Source of the DNA: Opitutaceae bacterium
GTDB taxonomy: Bacteria > Verrucomicrobiota > Verrucomicrobiae > Opitutales > Opitutaceae
NCBI GenBank assembly: GCA_031266495.1
Contig: JAISAX010000241.1
Span: 1-7,823, forward strand
Direction: 5' to 3'
DNA length: 7,823 nucleotides
The notes under the pieces were generated by a model. The model was given only the letters and a program-made list of their open reading frames with translations, was not told where the DNA came from and did not search any database. Shown here one piece after another: positions 5,466 through 7,823 of this stretch. The number at the start of each line of letters is the position of its first letter. Position 1 is the stretch's first letter. Both the position numbers and the translations under genes were made by a program.

Positions 5466-5476
5466 GGCGCATTGAC

Positions 5477-5507
5477 GCAGTCCGGGCCGGGACCAGGTCC
5501 GGACTGC
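5477..5507 (-). other. Strong intercistronic hairpin upstream of the esterase
   Basis: GCAGTCCGG (5477-5485) and CCGGACTGC (5499-5507) are exact reverse complements. Three further inner pairs (two C-G, one G-T) leave a 7-base loop, giving a stem of about 12 bp. No T-run follows on the minus strand, so it is not a canonical terminator. It occupies the place where a ribosome-binding site for the esterase would be expected, 11 bases before the ATG at 5465. It could stabilise the upstream transcript after processing or dampen esterase translation. Confidence 0.6.
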
Positions 5508-5517
5508 ATTTCAGATC

Positions 5518-5970
5518 TTATTTCGTCGTGATTTTGAGCAGCATCATGCCGGCATTGAAACCGGCGCCGTCGATGTGCGCGGGCGGGTTTTCGAGCGTGA
5601 AGACGATGTAGTTCAGCACGACACCCGCGGGGTTTTTCACCGCGATGACGTCCGCCGTTTTTTTCGCGGCGGGCTGACGTTTGGCGAACTCGGCGAGATC
5701 ACGGTCGCACACGCCGAGCGTGATTGCGGCGGGGGCGGCGGGGGCGGACGGAATGTCGAGCGAGCGGCTGCTGCAATTTTGCTGCGGCAACGGACCGGAG
5801 TCTTTGAGCGAGGCCGGTATGTTGGTGAGCGTCCAGTCCGCGCGGTCGTACCAGGGGAAGGCGCCCTCCTGGACGGTGAATGTCTTGCCCTCGACAAGCT
5901 GCCCGAAGGCGCCGGGGACGAAAACGAGACAGACAATGGCCAGAAGGCCGGTGCGTTTTTTTGAGTTCAT
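5518..5970 (-). CDS. Secreted protein of unknown function, 150 residues
   Basis: I do not recognise a named family. A clear signal peptide spans 1-23 (NSKKR, hydrophobic TGLLAIVCLVFVPG, then AFG before Gln24). The mature part of about 127 residues looks folded and beta-rich: VEGKTFTVQEGAFPWYDRA and WTLTNIPASL near the start, GVVLNYIVFTLE in the middle, and FNAGMMLLKITTK at the end. Two mature cysteines (Cys66, Cys88) could form a disulfide. A short Pro/Ala stretch (76-82) separates two halves. The ATG at 5970 is chosen because it gives the signal peptide; the frame upstream of it encodes a His-Thr repeat arising from a GT-rich tract and is not credible as protein. No Shine-Dalgarno is seen. 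It sits between the GntR-type regulator and the esterase on the same strand, so a role in polysaccharide binding or processing is possible but only by association. Confidence 0.75.
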   Translation of the reverse strand: MNSKKRTGLLAIVCLVFVPGAFGQLVEGKTFTVQEGAFPWYDRADWTLTNIPASLKDSGPLPQQNCSSRSLDIPSAPAAPAAITLGVCDRDLAEFAKRQPAAKKTADVIAVKNPAGVVLNYIVFTLENPPAHIDGAGFNAGMMLLKITTK

Positions 5971-6004
5971 GGTATTTTGTAGTTCGGATTTCTTACGGAG
6001 GTTT

Positions 6005-6035
6005 TGTGTGTATGTGTGCGTATGCGTGTGTGTGC
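6005..6035. repeat. 31-base alternating purine-pyrimidine (GT/GC/TA) tract
   Basis: From 6005 to 6035 every base alternates pyrimidine and purine, mostly TG steps with some GC and TA. It lies in the 103-base gap between the regulator stop and the secreted protein start, in the leader of the latter. Such tracts can adopt left-handed Z-DNA under negative supercoiling and can change length by slippage. I see no terminator for the regulator in this gap. Confidence 0.8.
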
Positions 6036-6073
6036 TTTTCCGTCGGCTCCGGCTTCGAAGGTCGGCGGGAAAT

Positions 6074-7576
6074 TCATTGATTTCTGATATCGTCCCCCGT
6101 TCGTCCTTTGCCATTCGCCTTCCGCATTTTCAGATAGGAGCGCCCAAGGTGGAGCGCCTGGGTGATTGCTTTTTCGACGGACGCAAGGTTGAGCAGCGCT
6201 CGCCAGAGTTCGCTGTTGAGGATGTTGATCGCGAGGTAGAAGGCGTCGGGCGCGGTGAGTGCGAAGGGATACGAGCGCGGCAGCAAAGAGCCTAGCCACG
6301 CGTCGTTGGCCGCAGTCGGAGGGAGAATGCCCTCGTCGATGTTGCCACCGAAATTGCCCGTCCGGGCGAACTCCTCCTGCACGGGCCGGCTGCGAATGTA
6401 CGAGAGGAAGCGCAGGCTCTCCGCGGGGTGCCCGGAGCGCTGGTTGATGACTCCGACGGTGGGCGAAAGAAACAGCGCGTCATCGGCGCAAAGTGTAGGC
6501 CAGACCGCGAGGTCAAAGGCGGGTTCGCGTGAGGAAAACTCCCAGGCATCCACGCTGTATCCAAGAAAAAAGGGCAACTCGCCGCGGATGAAACTGGCTC
6601 GGGCATCGACCCAGGACGTCGAGCCGCCGTTGACCCCGCGCTGGCACTGCTGGCAAAACGCGATGAGCGCGGTGGCGGACTTGACGAAACGCGCGAGCGT
6701 GGCGGCGTCGGTTCCGGGCGCCCGGACGAGAGAGAAAAAGCGCTCGATCTCGCGCCCGAGAAGCGTGACCGGCTCCTGGATGGACCAGGGCCGCGGGTCG
6801 AGGCCGAGCGCGCTGGTCCGGCCAGCCACGGAGCGCAGGTAGGCGCTCTGCCCGGCAAAGTCGCGATAAGCCGGGAGCGCGATGCCGTGGCGGCGCAGGA
6901 AGGTGCGGTTGTGAAACAGGAAGTAGGTGCGATGGTAAAGCGGCACGCTGCGTCCGTCGCGCGAGAGCGGAGCGAGGTCCTCGCCGGCAAAGTGCGTGAG
7001 GTCGAGCAGCGGAGTCGTATCCATTATCCACTGACGACTCCAGGCGGAGCGCTCGAAGAGATCGAGGCTGGCGGAGAAGGCGGGCGAATCGGCTGCAAAA
7101 ACGAGCAGCGGCTCCGTGGTCGGGTGGCCGGCCAGGAAATCGCTCGCCAGGCGGCGCCAGAAGGCTTGCTGGTAAGGCGCGGCGCTGTCGGTGCCGAAAT
7201 GGAACCGGGCCAGGAACTGTCCGCCCAGGGCGCCGTTTGCCGGGACCGCGGAGGTGGCCGCCGAAGCGGACCCGGAAGGCGCAGCAGGCGCGACAAAAAA
7301 CCCGGAGCGCTGGCGGCTGTAAAGACGGCCTTCGTTGACAAGCTCGGTGAGCGCGCGCTGGGCCGTGACGATAGACGTGTCGAGAGAGGCGGCGATGTCC
7401 CGGACCGACGGCAGGCGGGTATCGGTCGAGTAGCGGGAGACCACCTCGCCCAGGACGGCTTTCATGCGCGGGTACTTTGCGGTGGTGGCCAGGCTCGCGG
7501 GATCTTTTCCGGGCTGACGCTGCCGCAAGGCTTGCAGGATCGCTTTGCTGGTTTGTGGGTCTTTGATTCTGGCCAT
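6074..7576 (-). CDS. GntR-type transcriptional regulator fused to a solute-binding-protein-like sensor domain
   Basis: This 500-residue protein is probably a one-component, ligand-responsive transcription factor. Residues 34-95 form a GntR winged helix: RLPSVRDIAASLDTSIVTAQ (54-73), RALTELVNEGRLY and RQRSGFFV, closely matching the family pattern of recognition helix and wing. An Ala/Ser-rich linker (96-118) leads to a domain of about 370 residues resembling extracellular solute-binding proteins of ABC sugar importers (family 1 type). These include LYHRTYFLFHNRTFLRRHGIALPAYRDF (213-240), AVWPTL and FLSPTVGVINQRSGHPAESLRFLSYI (368-393). There is no signal peptide, so the domain is cytoplasmic and used for sensing, not transport. 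The ATG at 7576 has AGGG 8 bases upstream; a TTG at 7618 would add 14 residues and is less likely. The two secreted-protein genes downstream on the same strand are the natural candidate targets. A CxxC (308-311) of unknown meaning occurs in the sensor. Confidence 0.87.
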   Translation of the reverse strand: MARIKDPQTSKAILQALRQRQPGKDPASLATTAKYPRMKAVLGEVVSRYSTDTRLPSVRDIAASLDTSIVTAQRALTELVNEGRLYSRQRSGFFVAPAAPSGSASAATSAVPANGALGGQFLARFHFGTDSAAPYQQAFWRRLASDFLAGHPTTEPLLVFAADSPAFSASLDLFERSAWSRQWIMDTTPLLDLTHFAGEDLAPLSRDGRSVPLYHRTYFLFHNRTFLRRHGIALPAYRDFAGQSAYLRSVAGRTSALGLDPRPWSIQEPVTLLGREIERFFSLVRAPGTDAATLARFVKSATALIAFCQQCQRGVNGGSTSWVDARASFIRGELPFFLGYSVDAWEFSSREPAFDLAVWPTLCADDALFLSPTVGVINQRSGHPAESLRFLSYIRSRPVQEEFARTGNFGGNIDEGILPPTAANDAWLGSLLPRSYPFALTAPDAFYLAINILNSELWRALLNLASVEKAITQALHLGRSYLKMRKANGKGRTGDDIRNQ

Positions 7577-7644
7577 GCCGTTGACCCTGCAATGAATGTT
7601 TTTGGCGGCGAGTTTCAATTTGAAGACGGGCTGGCGGCGAGCGG

Positions 7645-7650
7645 GTTATA
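7645..7650 (-). promoter_or_regulatory. Candidate -10 element for the GntR/SBP regulator
   Basis: TATAAC on the minus strand matches five of six bases of the vegetative -10 consensus and would start a transcript about 60 bases before the ATG at 7576. No good -35 hexamer lies 16-18 bases upstream; a T-rich spacer precedes it. This is a weak call. Confidence 0.25.
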
Positions 7651-7753
7651 AAAAACGGAACCGCAAAAGGCGACGCTGCGGGACCGGCCCATCCTGACCG
7701 GACGGGCGCCCCCGGAACCAGCAGGGGCCGGACAGCAGACCTGAAGAAAAAAC

Positions 7754-7790
7754 AGTACGGATTTGATCACTTTTGCCATAGTACAGATTT
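7754..7790. promoter_or_regulatory. Pair of 11-bp direct repeats, candidate operator upstream of the regulator
   Basis: AGTACGGATTT (7754-7764) and AGTACAGATTT (7780-7790) differ at one base and are spaced 26 bp start to start, that is, on nearly the same face of the helix after about two and a half turns. They lie in an A+T-rich segment about 180-215 bases upstream of the regulator ATG. They may be a binding site for this regulator or for a factor controlling a gene to the right of the window. Confidence 0.4.
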
Positions 7791-7823
7791 CAAATTCTGC
7801 TTTTTCTTTTTTAAATCAAGTCA

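Noticed and set aside
4387..5472. A 361-codon minus-strand frame overlapping the esterase
   Set aside because: It is a shifted frame of the esterase, extending into antisense of the carboxypeptidase; it lacks motifs, while the neighbouring frame has a signal peptide and all SGNH/SASA blocks.
5971..6114. An N-terminal extension of the secreted protein with a His-Thr repeat
   Set aside because: The repeat is merely a translation of the GT-rich tract, and a signal peptide starting at 5970 makes the shorter form far more credible.
6887..7651. A 254-codon plus-strand frame antisense to the regulator
   Set aside because: Gly/Arg/Glu-rich composition without domains, typical of antisense shadows; the minus-strand GntR winged helix is clear.
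1..7823. CRISPR array, tRNA or rRNA gene
   Set aside because: No regularly spaced repeats with spacers, and no tRNA- or rRNA-like conserved segments were found by eye on either strand; a covariance-model search was not possible.

Overview
The window is high-G+C bacterial DNA with one conspicuously A+T-richer island. The content suggests a member of the Verrucomicrobiota, probably Opitutaceae-like: a GntR-type regulator fused to a solute-binding-protein-like sensor, a secreted SASA-type carbohydrate esterase, an ECF sigma module with a Cys-containing heavy-metal-sensor-like protein, and a MiaA with low-complexity insertions. This placement is inference from gene style; there is no rRNA or other marker gene here.

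Layout. (1) Bases 1-300: a minus-strand fragment of a DDE transposase (integrase core), cut off by the window edge and apparently lacking its 5' part, which begins at a 25-bp perfect palindrome. (2) Bases 301-1773, minus strand: a tight three-gene operon transcribed in the order membrane anti-sigma-like protein, membrane-anchored periplasmic CnrX/CpxP-like sensor, ECF sigma factor. This is the order of the cnrYXH metal-sensing module. (3) Bases 1877-3022, plus strand: miaA (tRNA dimethylallyltransferase), divergent from the sigma operon across 103 bp. (4) Bases 3023-4643: an A+T-rich island with an M14-family metallocarboxypeptidase carrying a cytosolic-carboxypeptidase-type N-terminal domain, preceded by an intergenic region with a terminator-like hairpin facing the minus strand and followed by a run of 15 C. 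(5) Bases 4644-7576, minus strand: GntR/SBP fusion regulator, a 150-residue secreted protein of unknown function, and a secreted SGNH/SASA esterase. (6) Bases 7577-7823: regulator leader and upstream region, with a candidate -10 element and a pair of 11-bp direct repeats.

How the parts may work together. The sigma module looks like a trans-envelope signalling unit: the sensor detects a periplasmic ligand (metal or redox is inferred from the Cys/His pattern), the anti-sigma releases the sigma factor, and the sigma factor drives target genes. No target genes are visible here, because the DNA downstream of the sigma gene is occupied by the transposase remnant. The right-hand minus-strand cluster reads as a small carbohydrate-response unit, in which a one-component regulator with a sugar-binding-like domain sits upstream of two exported proteins, one a probable deacetylase of plant or microbial polysaccharide. 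The carboxypeptidase differs in base composition from everything around it and is best explained as acquired DNA.
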